48,217 nt of DNA from positions 1 through 48,217 of the IMG/VR virus record IMGVR_UViG_3300027659_000052. The stretch is one strand, 5' to 3'. How positions within the stretch are numbered: position 1 is the stretch's first letter; the number at the start of each line of letters is the position of its first letter. Under the pieces are notes generated by a model, which saw only the letters and a program-made list of their open reading frames with translations, was not told the origin of the DNA and did no database searches. The stretch is from a virus. Below, one piece after another: positions 27,461-37,600 of this stretch. Both the position numbers and the translations under genes were made by a program.

Positions 27461-28237
27461 GTGCCATTAATTTCAGACGGAGAATATCAATATGAATACA
27501 ATGATTTTGTAAAAGCAGTAGATGAAATTAAGAAAGAAAGTGTAATAGATTACACCAAGCCTGGATCAATGGGTGATATGAGTTATTTGCCAAAAGGTAA
27601 TCTTGCTGATATAAATCAAAGTTGGGAAAAGGTACAGGTTCCAGGCGTTTACGAAAAGCCAAAAGAAACAAATTTAACAGCAGGATCAGTACAACCGCCA
27701 CCACCAATTTCAGCAACCCCACCTCCAGTTCCTCCACCTCTACCGCCAACAAAATCTCCAGTAAAAATTGCAACTCCACAATATGTTCAATTTGACAGAG
27801 ATAAAGAGGGTGATGGAGAACCAGACCAAGATTTTATTAAGTTAATATTTTTTGAACAGATCAATGGCGTAGCGTTACTATCCTTAACAAATAATGCAAA
27901 ATTAGATACTGGAACAATCCTTTATCAGCCAATTGCAAATATGGCAGAAACAATAAGAGCCTTAAATCCTAAAAACATTGTTGCTTTGCAAGATACTTCA
28001 GATAAATATTTTTTAAATTTTCCAATTAAATTAGAAACAAAAATTCCAAACGTAGGTAATGGACCAGATGGAATAAATGTTTATAGGAATGATCAAAGTG
28101 GCGCACTTGTGTCAGACCTAGCAATGGGCGCAATAGTTATAGAAGCAATAAATTTAGGGCCAAGAGAAAATATTCAGATTGAAACTCTTCAAAGTGGTAC
28201 AATATATAAGACAAATCTTGGAAATGAGGAATCGTGA
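27461..28237 (+). CDS. Tail-region protein with proline-rich linker
   Basis: A 258-residue protein. GTG 27461 is chosen because GAGGTG at 27451-27456 lies 4 nt upstream; GTG 27449 would place the start inside the upstream gene. The first ~75 residues are polar, then residues about 79-97 are nearly pure Pro with Ser and Thr spacing, a rigid linker. The C-terminal ~160 residues include DQDFIKLIFFEQINGVALLS and a strand-rich end. It may join the hub to a fibre. Not recognised beyond this. Confidence 0.55.
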   Translation: MPLISDGEYQYEYNDFVKAVDEIKKESVIDYTKPGSMGDMSYLPKGNLADINQSWEKVQVPGVYEKPKETNLTAGSVQPPPPISATPPPVPPPLPPTKSPVKIATPQYVQFDRDKEGDGEPDQDFIKLIFFEQINGVALLSLTNNAKLDTGTILYQPIANMAETIRALNPKNIVALQDTSDKYFLNFPIKLETKIPNVGNGPDGINVYRNDQSGALVSDLAMGAIVIEAINLGPRENIQIETLQSGTIYKTNLGNEES

Positions 28238-29364
28238 TAACTAACAAAGGAAAAGATATTATTGCAAAATATTTAATAGGAATCACGCCTGCCTACGCAT
28301 CTTATATGGCTTTTGGTTGTGGGGCTAAACCACTAACAACTGGAGAATCTTTTGGACAGTATTCTACTAAAGAGGTTTTAGACTTTGAAATGTTTAGAGT
28401 TCCCATTTCTTCAAGGGGATATGTAGAAGAAGATGGATTTAATAAAATAGTATTTACTTCAGAACTTCCAACAACAGAAAGATATGAGATTACTGAAATT
28501 GGTATTTTTTCTGCGGGAGGTAATCCAGATGCTTCTGGTTTTGATAGCAGACCATTATTATTATTTACAGAAGAAGAACAATGGCAATATGGTAGCACTA
28601 CATTTGAGAGTGTTAGTTCTTCAATTACAACATCCCTTGACTACCCGCTAGATGATAATATTATTGCAACTGCTTTAGATGTTTTTCAAGCAGCAGCAGA
28701 CAATTCTATATTTTTTAAAGCAAATAGAAACGAAAAAAATGAAAGATGTAGATTTTTTAATAATATGATTTTTGTAAAAGGAGATTATGGTCAAATTAAA
28801 GATATTACAAATGTTGCCTCCAGTTTAACAGGACAATATCACATACAAAAAACTGGACTTAATCTTAACTTGTCTCAAAATTCATTGTCTGATCAAATTA
28901 AAATTGCATTTTCTCTTGTAAACAAAAATGGTGCCAGTTATACAAATCCAGATAGCCTTAAAATAATTTTAGAATTTATAGACAGTAATAACAAATATGC
29001 AAGATGTTTAGTTGATTTAGTTGACGGAGCAGGCGGAGTTAATTTTAATACTAATAGATATTTTGCAATTTCAAAAACATTAGGAAATTTTGTTTTAGAA
29101 CAAGGTTTTTCCTGGGCAACAATTAAAACTGCAAAAATTTATTCATGTGTTGTAGATTCAGGAAACGAAGTAGACACACACTACATTGCTTTTGACGCAA
29201 TTAGGTTTGATAATATAAATACAGTTAATCCTTTGTATGGATTGGTTGGATATACCGTTGTTAAAAACGCAGATGGAGAACCAATAACCAAGTCTACAAA
29301 TACAAACAATTATGTTGAATTTAGAATGGCTTTAGACATTGGAACTATTGGAGATATTTCTTGA
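28234..29364 (+). CDS. Tail-fibre/baseplate-attached protein
   Basis: A 376-residue protein starting with a GTG that overlaps the previous stop (GTGA). The N-terminus MITNKGKDIIAKYLIGITPA followed by YASYMAFGCGAKPL is a pattern common at the start of phage tail-fibre attachment proteins. The middle is beta-rich with LamG-like character (KIAFSLVNKNGASYTNPDSL, KTAKIYSCVVDSG). GAGGA precedes the start. Fits a receptor-binding or fibre-connecting component. Confidence 0.6.
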   Translation: MITNKGKDIIAKYLIGITPAYASYMAFGCGAKPLTTGESFGQYSTKEVLDFEMFRVPISSRGYVEEDGFNKIVFTSELPTTERYEITEIGIFSAGGNPDASGFDSRPLLLFTEEEQWQYGSTTFESVSSSITTSLDYPLDDNIIATALDVFQAAADNSIFFKANRNEKNERCRFFNNMIFVKGDYGQIKDITNVASSLTGQYHIQKTGLNLNLSQNSLSDQIKIAFSLVNKNGASYTNPDSLKIILEFIDSNNKYARCLVDLVDGAGGVNFNTNRYFAISKTLGNFVLEQGFSWATIKTAKIYSCVVDSGNEVDTHYIAFDAIRFDNINTVNPLYGLVGYTVVKNADGEPITKSTNTNNYVEFRMALDIGTIGDIS

Positions 29365-29837
29365 TGGCAGATAAAGGCATAAAAAAAATAACAATATTAA
29401 AAAAAGATTTACCACCAGTAAACTCTGATAATAAACACGTTTTAAGATATAGAATTGTTTCCGATGATTTTAATAGAACATCGGCATGGTCTAAAATTTA
29501 TTATGTTGATTCAGTTCCACTCAATGGTCTTACTGCAGAAGTTACCAAAAATGCAGTAACTGTTTCTCCTGTTGCAGGAACAATTTCTGTTAGAACTACA
29601 GACTCTAGAGGCAGAGCAAAACTTGATATTTTTATTAAATATGGATCAGACCCATATTCTTATCATGGTACAACTAGCGAAACAGTTCTTTCTGGAAACA
29701 CAGCCACAACAACTTATACTTTTGCTAATACGGCAAGTTCGGCAACAACATTAACAATTGCAATTCAACCAGAAGGAATTACAAAAGAAAGAATTACAGC
29801 ACTAACTTTAGATACTGAATCAATTGCAATACCGTAA
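29364..29837 (+). CDS. Small tail protein with fibronectin-III-like N-terminal region
   Basis: A 157-residue protein from ATG 29364, the start directly after the upstream stop (TGATG), with GGAG nearby at 29351-29354. The beginning (KHVLRYRIVSDDFNRTSAWS) resembles a fibronectin type III strand arrangement, and the rest is Ser/Thr/Ala-rich beta sequence (TTTYTFANTASSATTLTIA). A short baseplate or fibre decoration protein is likely. It is followed by a new promoter. Confidence 0.5.
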   Translation: MADKGIKKITILKKDLPPVNSDNKHVLRYRIVSDDFNRTSAWSKIYYVDSVPLNGLTAEVTKNAVTVSPVAGTISVRTTDSRGRAKLDIFIKYGSDPYSYHGTTSETVLSGNTATTTYTFANTASSATTLTIAIQPEGITKERITALTLDTESIAIP

Positions 29838-29843
29838 GTTAAA

Positions 29844-29852
29844 TGATATAAT
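29844..29852 (+). promoter_or_regulatory. Extended -10, TGA+TATAAT, with TTGCAA -35
   Basis: TTGCAA at 29824-29829, a 17-nt spacer, and TGA-TATAAT at 29844-29852. The next start codon, ATG 29862, lies 10 nt after the hexamer. GGAGGA at 29853-29858 would serve upstream read-through RNA, as a transcript from this promoter would begin about 29859. Confidence 0.65.
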
Positions 29853-29861
29853 GGAGGAATC

Positions 29862-30317
29862 ATGGGAAGATTAATTGTACCGCAAAGAGGACAGCCTTTA
29901 GACGTTTCGTATGTTTATGACATTGTTGCAGCCGTAAACGAACTTTCTGACAGGCTATCAAGTTCAGGAAATGGAACTTTTAAAATTATTTCAGAAACTG
30001 GGGAACCCAGCACTGGATCAATCAACACAATGACTGTGTTTGCAAAAACATATGTTCTTGGCACATCAAAGGGCGTTGATGCAGGACAGCAAGAAGCATT
30101 TTCAATTACCTATAATTTTCAAAATCCTCCAATGGTAGTTGCAACTCCTTTTGATAGTGAAAAAACAGCAGCAGGTCAAGACGTTTCTGTAGTTATTACA
30201 TCAATTACAAATACAAATGCTTCTTTTATTGTAAGATATAATACTAAGGGAGTTGCAAATACAAAGATCAATATTCTTGCTATTGGAAAAGCACCTTTGA
30301 TTGGAACTTCAAATTAG
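29862..30317 (+). CDS. Tail-tip-like small structural protein
   Basis: A 151-residue protein starting MGRLIVPQRGQPLDVSYVYD. An N-terminal helix (YVYDIVAAVNELSDRLSS) suggests a trimerising stem, and the C-terminal ~100 residues form a beta domain ending TKINILAIGKAP, which recalls H-type-lectin-like fibre tips. Role as a fibre or tip protein is inferred. Its stop overlaps the next start (TAGTG). It is the last likely structural gene before the regulatory and replication block. Confidence 0.45.
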   Translation: MGRLIVPQRGQPLDVSYVYDIVAAVNELSDRLSSSGNGTFKIISETGEPSTGSINTMTVFAKTYVLGTSKGVDAGQQEAFSITYNFQNPPMVVATPFDSEKTAAGQDVSVVITSITNTNASFIVRYNTKGVANTKINILAIGKAPLIGTSN

Positions 30318-30505
30318 TGAAGTGTGCAAGATGTGGTGGTATTGTTTTTGTTGACAGACAATACAGCACAAAAGAACACATTGAAGTGTACTGTGTAATT
30401 TGTGGTAAAAGAAAATTTTACCATCCACCAGACAGCAGCAAAGAGGGATCATGGATTCTACAACAGGAAATATTGAGGGCCAAAACTACAATCAGTCCGC
30501 TATAG
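30317..30505 (+). CDS. Small zinc-ribbon protein
   Basis: A 62-residue protein from GTG 30317. Two Cys pairs, C3-x2-C6 and C26-x2-C29, form a classical zinc-ribbon. No other motif is visible. It overlaps the next gene by 55 nt in a different frame. Such small zinc-ribbons in phages are usually regulators or host-protein binders, but the function here is unknown. Confidence 0.6.
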   Translation: MKCARCGGIVFVDRQYSTKEHIEVYCVICGKRKFYHPPDSSKEGSWILQQEILRAKTTISPL

Positions 30506-30993
30506 TTTCAGGTAATAAAACTATTTGGTTTTTAAATAATGATTTAGTCAAGGTGCATCACAGAAACAGATCAGACGGAATTGTTGCGCTTTATAATATA
30601 AATAAAGACAGGATTGAAACTTGTTTTATTGCGGAATTTAAAAAGAAAAGAGAAAAGGCATATACTATTGGAGAAACTGCTATACTTATTAACAGACATA
30701 AAAAGTATATTCCTACTCTTATTAAACGTGGAACAATTCCAGCACCAATAGGATCTAGCATAGGTGGAAAGCGTGGCTGGCAGATAAGATGTTATTATTC
30801 AGAAAGTCACATAAGGGAAATAAGGGACATATTGGCATCAATTCATATTGGTCAACCAAGAAAAGATGGCCTTGTAACGAACAACATGACTCCTACTAAA
30901 CAAGAGTTGACTAGGAGAATGGGCGATGGTATACTTACATATACGAGAACTGAAGATGGACGCTTCATTCCTATCTGGTCTGAATCTATCTAA
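30451..30993 (+). CDS. MerR-like helix-turn-helix DNA-binding protein
   Basis: A 180-residue protein with AAAGAGG just before ATG 30451. The middle (about 70-130) reads as a MerR-type winged helix-turn-helix (YTIGETAILINRHKKYIPT, then RGTIPAPIGSSIGGKRGWQI, YYSESHIREIRDILASIH). It is likely a regulator of the switch between gene blocks, or an excisionase-like protein. The N-terminal region is unassigned. It starts inside the zinc-ribbon gene and precedes the replication cluster. Confidence 0.7.
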   Translation: MDSTTGNIEGQNYNQSAIVSGNKTIWFLNNDLVKVHHRNRSDGIVALYNINKDRIETCFIAEFKKKREKAYTIGETAILINRHKKYIPTLIKRGTIPAPIGSSIGGKRGWQIRCYYSESHIREIRDILASIHIGQPRKDGLVTNNMTPTKQELTRRMGDGILTYTRTEDGRFIPIWSESI

Positions 30994-31011
30994 CTACTGA
31001 ATGGATGTAAA

Positions 31012-31218
31012 ATGGAAAACGATAACACTAAGGTTTCTGTAACTTTAGGCTATACACTTAATCTTGGAAACTTCCAATCATTAAGACTTGATCTTGGAGT
31101 TGTTGACTCTAAGAAAGATGGAGAGACAACTAACGAAGCAATGGAACGTGTTTACAAGTTTGTTGAAGATAAACTAACTGATAAAATTAACGAAGCCAAA
31201 GCAGAAATCTCTGAGTAA
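31012..31218 (+). CDS. Small conserved-looking protein ahead of helicase
   Basis: A 68-residue protein beginning MENDNTKVSVTLGYTLNLGN, with beta strands and a C-terminal charged helix (ERVYKFVEDKLTDKINEAK). Ribosome site weak (GGATG). I recall similar small proteins near phage replication genes but cannot assign a function. Its stop overlaps the next start (TAATG). Confidence 0.6.
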   Translation: MENDNTKVSVTLGYTLNLGNFQSLRLDLGVVDSKKDGETTNEAMERVYKFVEDKLTDKINEAKAEISE

Positions 31219-31526
31219 TGCCAGACCGCAAAGACCGAATGGCTTTGCTTTCAAGGTATAGTAAATACCACAAAGAAAGATATGATGTAAAGCCATCAAT
31301 GAATCTTAACGTTGAACAATGGGCAGCAGATGCTCTTATTCAGTCGTATGGAATTGAAGGATGTTACGATATTTTAGAATACTATTTTAAGGTTGCTGAG
31401 AGTCCATCTTGGAATACTTTTGCATACCAGGCAGAAAAAATTATCAAGGCTAAAAAAGATAAAGATCAAGATGATGTAGAACGTGCACAGAGAAGGTTAA
31501 TGGCAAAGGAGTGGCTGAATGGCTAG
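31218..31526 (+). CDS. Small protein next to helicase; possible helicase loader-like
   Basis: A 102-residue, helix-rich protein starting MPDRKDRMALLSRYSKYHKE. The central segment NLNVEQWAADALIQSYG and C-terminal ERAQRRLMAKEWLNG are alpha-helical. It directly abuts the replicative helicase gene (8-nt overlap). Small helical loader or accessory proteins often occupy this position, so that role is a guess; no motif supports it. Confidence 0.5.
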   Translation: MPDRKDRMALLSRYSKYHKERYDVKPSMNLNVEQWAADALIQSYGIEGCYDILEYYFKVAESPSWNTFAYQAEKIIKAKKDKDQDDVERAQRRLMAKEWLNG

Positions 31527-32745
31527 CATTGAATCAAAGGTATTAAATGCAGTCTTAAAAGATAAACAGATTCACGTTTTGCTACAAGCAAATATTGATG
31601 GACTTTTACGAACACATTTAGATGTATGGACATTCATTAGAAAATATTTTGAGGCAAACAGTTCTGTTCCACCACTATCTTTAGTAATTGAAAAGTTTAG
31701 AGATTTTGAAGTAGTCGATGATATTGGAGCAACGAAGCATCACCTTTCAGAATTACAGGGTGATTATTTAAACGATAGTCTTAAAACAATTTTAAGATCT
31801 GCAGCAGGAGAAGTGCAAAGTGGGAATTCAGTAGTTGCTCTAGACTCTCTAATTACTCAAACCTCAGAACTTAAAAAGAATACCTCTTCCGTTAGAGATA
31901 TTGATGCTACTGACTTTGAATCCGCTGCTGCCTATTTTGATCATTTGCGTAAAATGGAAGAGGCTGGGATTACAGGGATTAAAACTGGTTTGCCAGGATT
32001 TGATAACTATCTTCCAAGTGGTATCGCTCCAGGCCAACTGGGAGTGTTTTTAGCCTATCCAGGCATTGGTAAGTCGTGGCTTGCTCTTTATTTTGCGGTA
32101 CAGGCATGGAAACAAGGCAAAACTCCATTAGTAATCAGCCTTGAAATGTCTGAGACAGAAGTTAGAAATCGTGTATTTACAATTATGGGCGAAGGTCTTT
32201 GGTCACACAGAAAAATTAGTCAGGGTCATGTTGAGCCAGAGATGTTTAAAACTTGGCACAAAGATAAGGTTACTGGAAAGAATCCATTTCATATCATTTC
32301 AAATGATCAGGGTGGAGAGATTAGTCCGTCAGTTCTACGTGGAAAAATAGATCAATACCGTCCAGATTTTGTTATTGTTGACTACCTACAGTTAATGAGT
32401 CCAAACCAGAAGTCAGATAATGAAACAGTAAGAATGAAAAATCTTTCTCGTGAACTAAAACTAATGGCTATTGGAGAAGAAGTTCCTATTATTGCAATAT
32501 CTTCTGCAACTCCAGATGATGTAAATGATCTTAGCAGTGTTCCAACACTTGGACAAACGGCTTGGTCAAGACAGATTGCCTACGATGCAGACTGGGTAAT
32601 TGCTCTTGGCAGGGCATCTAACAGCGACATTATTGAATGTGCCTTCAGAAAAAATAGAAATGGCTTTATGGGTGAGTTCTTAGTACAGGTAGATTTCGAC
32701 AAAGGTTATTATCGTTACAAGGATTATGAAGATAAGCAGTTATAA
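31519..32745 (+). CDS. dnaB: Replicative DNA helicase (DnaB-like)
   Basis: A 408-residue RecA-fold helicase that unwinds DNA at the phage replication fork. Walker A is AYPGIGKSW (G182, K185, S186), with the segment VISLEMSETEVRNR (about 205-218) characteristic of DnaB-like proteins, and Walker B VIVDYLQL (D288). The N-terminal ~100 residues form a helical domain. Length is slightly short for DnaB (~450-470) but normal for phage forms. It precedes primase, the usual pairing in replisomes. Confidence 0.9.
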   Translation: MASIESKVLNAVLKDKQIHVLLQANIDGLLRTHLDVWTFIRKYFEANSSVPPLSLVIEKFRDFEVVDDIGATKHHLSELQGDYLNDSLKTILRSAAGEVQSGNSVVALDSLITQTSELKKNTSSVRDIDATDFESAAAYFDHLRKMEEAGITGIKTGLPGFDNYLPSGIAPGQLGVFLAYPGIGKSWLALYFAVQAWKQGKTPLVISLEMSETEVRNRVFTIMGEGLWSHRKISQGHVEPEMFKTWHKDKVTGKNPFHIISNDQGGEISPSVLRGKIDQYRPDFVIVDYLQLMSPNQKSDNETVRMKNLSRELKLMAIGEEVPIIAISSATPDDVNDLSSVPTLGQTAWSRQIAYDADWVIALGRASNSDIIECAFRKNRNGFMGEFLVQVDFDKGYYRYKDYEDKQL

Positions 32746-32751
32746 TAAGAT

Positions 32752-33093
32752 GTGTCCATTCATCATAAGCCTATAAAGTGTTTTAAACTAGATGGCAACA
32801 TCAAGGATGAGTCAGACATCTATAGATTAAAAGAAGAGTATATTAGATTATTAATAGTACAAATGAAAGAATGTGCCTATGTTCCAAGAATTGACATAGA
32901 GCCAGACTTTACGGTATACTATAATGAAAGCAAAGACTGGTTTGAATTTAAATTAACGGTATATGGAATCTACGTAGGGAAAAAGAATATTGAATGGATG
33001 ATCGCAGCAGACGGGTACAATCCGATATATACACAGAAGATCAAATTAAAAGAGTTCTCATCGGCTCTGGAATCACAATACAATCAGAAGTAG
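32752..33093 (+). CDS. Small protein between helicase and primase, unknown
   Basis: A 113-residue protein from GTG 32752. The in-frame ATG alternative (32750) is in another frame and runs only nine codons. A TATAAT at 32741-32746 lies 5 nt upstream but without a TG extension. It has a beta-rich middle (YNESKDWFEFKLTVYGIYVG) and no recognised domain. The primase gene starts within it, overlapping by 100 nt. Confidence 0.55.
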   Translation: MSIHHKPIKCFKLDGNIKDESDIYRLKEEYIRLLIVQMKECAYVPRIDIEPDFTVYYNESKDWFEFKLTVYGIYVGKKNIEWMIAADGYNPIYTQKIKLKEFSSALESQYNQK

Positions 33094-33938
33094 ATTCCGA
33101 CTACATAATTTTCTGTCCATATCATAATAATAATAGGACTCCTGCTGGAGAAGTATCAAAAGAAAGTGGATTGTTCTTTTGTTTTGGATGCCAACAAGTT
33201 GCTAACCTACAAGAACTAGTAATGAAGATGAGCAACAGATCATATTTTGAAAGTTTGCGGTACATAAAAAGTAAAGAACAAGAATCTGATATTACTCAAA
33301 TAGTAGCAAAACAACTATACACCCCACCTGTATTTGTACAATACGATGAAGTTATTATTAAAAGATTGAACTCACAAGCGCTTGAATCACCAAGAGCAAT
33401 GAGATACTTTGATGGCAGACTAGTAACTAAGTCATCAGTTAATAAGTTTAATCTAGGTTATTCAGAGAAACAGGACATGGTTACAATTCCAGTTCACTCC
33501 CCAGAAGGAATGGTAATTGGTTTTGTTGGCAGAAGTCTTGAAGGAAAAGATTTTAAGAATACTCCAGGACTTCCAAAGAGTAAAACATTATTTAATTTGC
33601 ATAGAGTAAAAGCAAATGATAAAGTATATGTTGTTGAGTCATCATTTGATGCAATAAGATTGGATCAAGTTGGAATGCCAGCAGTGGCTACTCTTGGAGC
33701 AACTATTTCAAAAAGTCAAGTAGAGTTATTGGAAAAATATTTTAATGAGATTTATTTGATAGCAGATAATGATGAAGCAGGAAAGTCAATGTCTAAGAAA
33801 ATGATTGATAAATTAAAATCGAGGGTATCAATAATACAATTAGATACCAAGTATAAAGATATTGGAGACATGCAAGACTCTGATATACTTATGTTACAAG
33901 GCAAATTTGACAACTCAATATTGTCAATGCTACAATAA
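32994..33938 (+). CDS. dnaG: DNA primase (DnaG-like)
   Basis: A 314-residue primase. The N-terminal zinc finger has C41, H44, C63 and C66 (CPYH and CFGC). A TOPRIM domain follows: Glu motif VYVVESSFDA (E215) and Asp pair LIADNDEAG (D258, D260). It is shorter than bacterial DnaG (~600) and lacks a helicase-interaction domain. ATG 32994 is taken as the start because no other in-frame start occurs before the zinc motif; the result is a 100-nt overlap with the previous gene. It lies directly after the helicase, which it probably serves. Confidence 0.85.
   Translation: MDDRSRRVQSDIYTEDQIKRVLIGSGITIQSEVDSDYIIFCPYHNNNRTPAGEVSKESGLFFCFGCQQVANLQELVMKMSNRSYFESLRYIKSKEQESDITQIVAKQLYTPPVFVQYDEVIIKRLNSQALESPRAMRYFDGRLVTKSSVNKFNLGYSEKQDMVTIPVHSPEGMVIGFVGRSLEGKDFKNTPGLPKSKTLFNLHRVKANDKVYVVESSFDAIRLDQVGMPAVATLGATISKSQVELLEKYFNEIYLIADNDEAGKSMSKKMIDKLKSRVSIIQLDTKYKDIGDMQDSDILMLQGKFDNSILSMLQ
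33928..33936 (+). promoter_or_regulatory. Strong promoter, TTGACA and TGC+TACAAT
   Basis: A perfect -35 TTGACA at 33907-33912, an 18-nt spacer, then TGC (33928-33930) and TACAAT (33931-33936), lying in the end of the primase gene. AAAGGAG (33949-33955) precedes the SSB-like start at 33963. Confidence 0.75.
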
Positions 33939-33962
33939 ATATACAAACAAAGGAGAAAAAAT

Positions 33963-34619
33963 ATGAGCGTAGTAAAGGGACTAAAAAACATCAACGCCCT
34001 GCTCGACAAACCAAAATACGATGAAAACTCACCAAAGGTAAGATGGCTTAAACTTGCTGATGGACAATCAGTAAAGATTCGCTTTATTGAAGAACTAGAC
34101 GAAGACTCTGCAAATTATAGTGCATCTCGTGGTCTATCTTTAGTTGTTAAAGAACACGTAAATCCAAAAGATTACAAACGCAAAGCAGTAGATACTATGG
34201 AAACAGAAGGTCGTGACTGGGCAGAAGAAATGCACCGTAAAGACCCAAAGGCTGGATGGCGTGGTCGTCTCCGCTTTTACTGTAACGTATTAGTTGATGA
34301 TGGAATTGAAAAACCATACGTAGCCATTTGGTCTATGGGAATTAGCAAGCAATCATCCTTTAATACAATTCGTGAATATGCACTTGAGACTGGTAGCATT
34401 TCAAATGTTGTTTGGAAAATGAAGCGTAATGGTCAGGGTACTGAAACAAATTACACAATGATTCCAGCAGCACCAGACAAGGAACCATTTGATTGGGCTG
34501 GAATTGAGCCATTTCCAATTGAACTTGCACTTCGCAAAGTTCCTTATGCAGAACAAGAAGCCTTTTATCTAGGCTTTGACTCACCATCAACTACTTCATC
34601 AACCAATACAGATTGGTAG
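33963..34619 (+). CDS. Single-stranded DNA-binding protein (phage type)
   Basis: A 218-residue protein resembling the ssDNA-binding family of actinophages: MSVVKGLKNINALLDK, then RWLKLADGQSVKIRFIEELD, a central RGRLRFYCNVLVDDGIEKPY, AIWSMGISKQSSFNTIREYA, and PYAEQEAFYLGFD near the end. The Ser/Thr/Asn-rich tail ends TNTDW, an acidic-aromatic tip of the kind used for partner binding. Arg codons are mainly CGT/CGC, indicating strong expression, in line with the consensus promoter upstream. Assignment is from memory of the family and should be checked. Confidence 0.7.
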   Translation: MSVVKGLKNINALLDKPKYDENSPKVRWLKLADGQSVKIRFIEELDEDSANYSASRGLSLVVKEHVNPKDYKRKAVDTMETEGRDWAEEMHRKDPKAGWRGRLRFYCNVLVDDGIEKPYVAIWSMGISKQSSFNTIREYALETGSISNVVWKMKRNGQGTETNYTMIPAAPDKEPFDWAGIEPFPIELALRKVPYAEQEAFYLGFDSPSTTSSTNTDW

Positions 34620-34620
34620 T

Positions 34621-37600
34621 ATGAACTACGCAGGATTACACGTACACACTCACTATTCTCTGTTTGATGGAATTGCAACTCCAGAAGAGTATCTAAGTCG
34701 TGCCGTAGATCTTAAAATGCCAGCATTGGCAATAACAGATCACGGCACACTTTCAGGACATCGTGAGTTTTATCGTACGGCAAAATCCAAAGGCATTAAG
34801 CCAATTCTAGGTCTAGAAGGATACATGTGTGCAGACATATCTGATACAAGAGATAAGTCTGAAAGAGAAGGTCAACAAGACCTTGTTTATAATCACATTA
34901 TTCTTCTAGCAAAGAACCAGATTGGTTTAGAGAATTTAAATAAAATTAGCGAAGTTTCTTGGACTGATGGGTTTTTTAAGAAACCAAGATTTGATTTTGA
35001 AATACTTGAAAAATATCGTGAAGGTATTATTGTAACTTCAGCATGTCCAAGTAGTGTTATTGTAAAAGCATTAGAAGAAAATGAATTTGCTATTGCAAAG
35101 AAAAATATTAAATGGTTTAAGAATAATTTTGGTAGTGATTATTATATTGAAGTAATGCCACACAATACCCCAGAAATAAATAAGGCTTTAATTGAACTTG
35201 CAGATGAATTTGACATTAAGGTTGTTGTAACTCCAGATTGCCACCATTCAGATACATCACAAAAAGAAATCCAAGAGTTTAAGTTATTGATGAATACTCA
35301 TGGAAAAGTTAACAAAGAAGCCACATACGAAAAGTCTAAAAAGAAAACTAATATGATGCAAAGACTTGATTACCTGTATGGTGAAGATCGTCAAATTACT
35401 TTTAATAAGTTTGACATACATTTATTATCATATGATGAAATCAAGTTGGCAATGGAAAAACAGGGGATAGATAGACCAGACATATATTCAAATACATTAT
35501 TACTGGCAGATACAGTAGAAGACTACGATATTCAAGATGGACTTGACCTTTTACCAGTTCAATATAAAAGTCCAGATAGTGAATTAGAAAAGATTGCGTT
35601 TGAAGGTTTAACACTTAAAGGTCTGCAAGATAATGAAGAATATGTTAATAGATTACGTGAAGAGTTAGAGATTGTTAAAAATAAAAAATTTGCACCATAC
35701 TTCTTAGTTGTTCAAAGCATGATTGCTTGGGCAAAGAAGGAAGGAATTATGGTAGGTCCAGGTCGTGGATCGTCTGCTGGATCTTTAGTTTGTTTTACAC
35801 TTGGAATTACAGACATAGATCCAATTAAATATGGACTGCTGTTCTTTCGTTTTATTAATCCTGAACGAAATGATTTTCCAGATATTGATACCGATATTCA
35901 AGATACTCGTCGTGAAGAAGTAAAAGATTATTTGGTTAGACAATATAGACACGTTGCATCTATTGCCACCTTCTTAGAGTTTAAAGGCAAGGGTGTCGTT
36001 AGAGATGTTGCTAGAGTTTTAAATATTCCTTTGTCAGATGTAAACAAAGCGCTAAAGCAAGTTGACACATGGGAAGATTTTTGTTATTCAAAAACAACTT
36101 TATGGTTTAGAGAAAAATATCCAGAAGTAGAAGTGTATGGAGATCAGTTGCGAGGACGTATTCGTGGAACTGGAATTCATGCTGCAGGAGTTGTAACAAG
36201 CAAGAACCCAATTTTTAGATATGCACCACTAGAAACACGATCATCTCCAGGATCAGACGAAAGAATTCCAGTAGTCGGTGTTGACATGGAAGAAGCAGAA
36301 AGAATTGGTTTAATTAAGATTGACGCACTTGGATTAAAAACTCTTAGTGTTATTCAAGATGCTATTGCAGAAATTAAAAAGAATCATTACAAAGAAATTA
36401 ATTTATTAGAAATTGATTTAGAGGATTCTAAAGTTTATGAAATGATTTCAGATGGATATACTAAAGGGGTTTTTCAATGCGAGGCTGCACCATACACAAG
36501 CCTTTTAATTAAAATGGGTGTAAAGAATCTAAATGAACTTGCAGCATCTAACGCACTTGTTCGTCCAGGAGCAATGAATACTATTGGCAAAGATTACATT
36601 GCAAGAAAACATGGTAAGCAAAATATTGATTATTTAAATAAGGTTATGAAACCCATTACAATTGATACATATGGTTGTGTTTTGTATCAAGAGCAGGTTA
36701 TGCAAGCCTGTGTTGAACTTGGTGGAATGACAATGGCAGAAGCAGACAAGGTACGTAAAATTATTGGAAAGAAGAAAGATGCTAAAGAATTTGATCAGTT
36801 TAAAGAAAAGTTTGTTAATGGTGCTTCTAAGTACATTAGTCCTAATTCTGCTTTGGATTTATGGCATGACTTTGAAGCACATGCGGGGTATTCGTTCAAC
36901 AAGTCTCATGCGGTTGCTTACTCTACGGTCTCGTATTGGACCGCTTGGTTAAAGTATTATTACCCACTTGAATTTATGTTTGCCCTTTTAAAAAATGAAA
37001 AGGATAAAGATGGAAGAACTGAGTATCTTATTGAAGCGAAAAGAATGGGCATTAGCATTAAGTTACCTCACATTAACGATTCGGATATGGATTTTAAAAT
37101 TGAGGGTAAAGGTATTAGATTTGGACTTAGTTCTGTTAAATATATATCTGACAAGATTGCAGAAAGATATATCCAAGCGCGACCATTCACATCATACAAA
37201 CAACTTGAAGAATTTACTTTTACAAAAGGAAACGGAGTAAACAGCAGAGCCTTACAGTCACTAAGGATTACTGGTGCTGCTACCTTTTCTGATAACCCAA
37301 GAAATGATCAAGAGATCAAAGAAAATTTATATGAGTATTTAAATTTGCCAGAATTTAATATGACAGTGCCAACACAATATCATTCATTCATTCAATCAAC
37401 AGAAGATTTTGAAGAAAAAGGATCTTTTATTTTAATGGGAATGATTAAATCAATTAAAAGAGGCACAGGATGGTCTCGTGTTGATGTGTTAGACAAAACG
37501 GGATCAATTGGAATATTTGATGATGAAAACACCACTATTGAGATTGGTAAAACTTATTTGTTATTAGCATCTGATAATAGAATTGTTTCTGCTATACCAG

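Noticed and set aside
32741-32746. TATAAT before the 113-residue gene as a promoter
   Set aside because: It coincides with stop codons of the helicase gene (TTA TAA TAA), lacks TG extension and has no -35, so it is not counted among the promoters.
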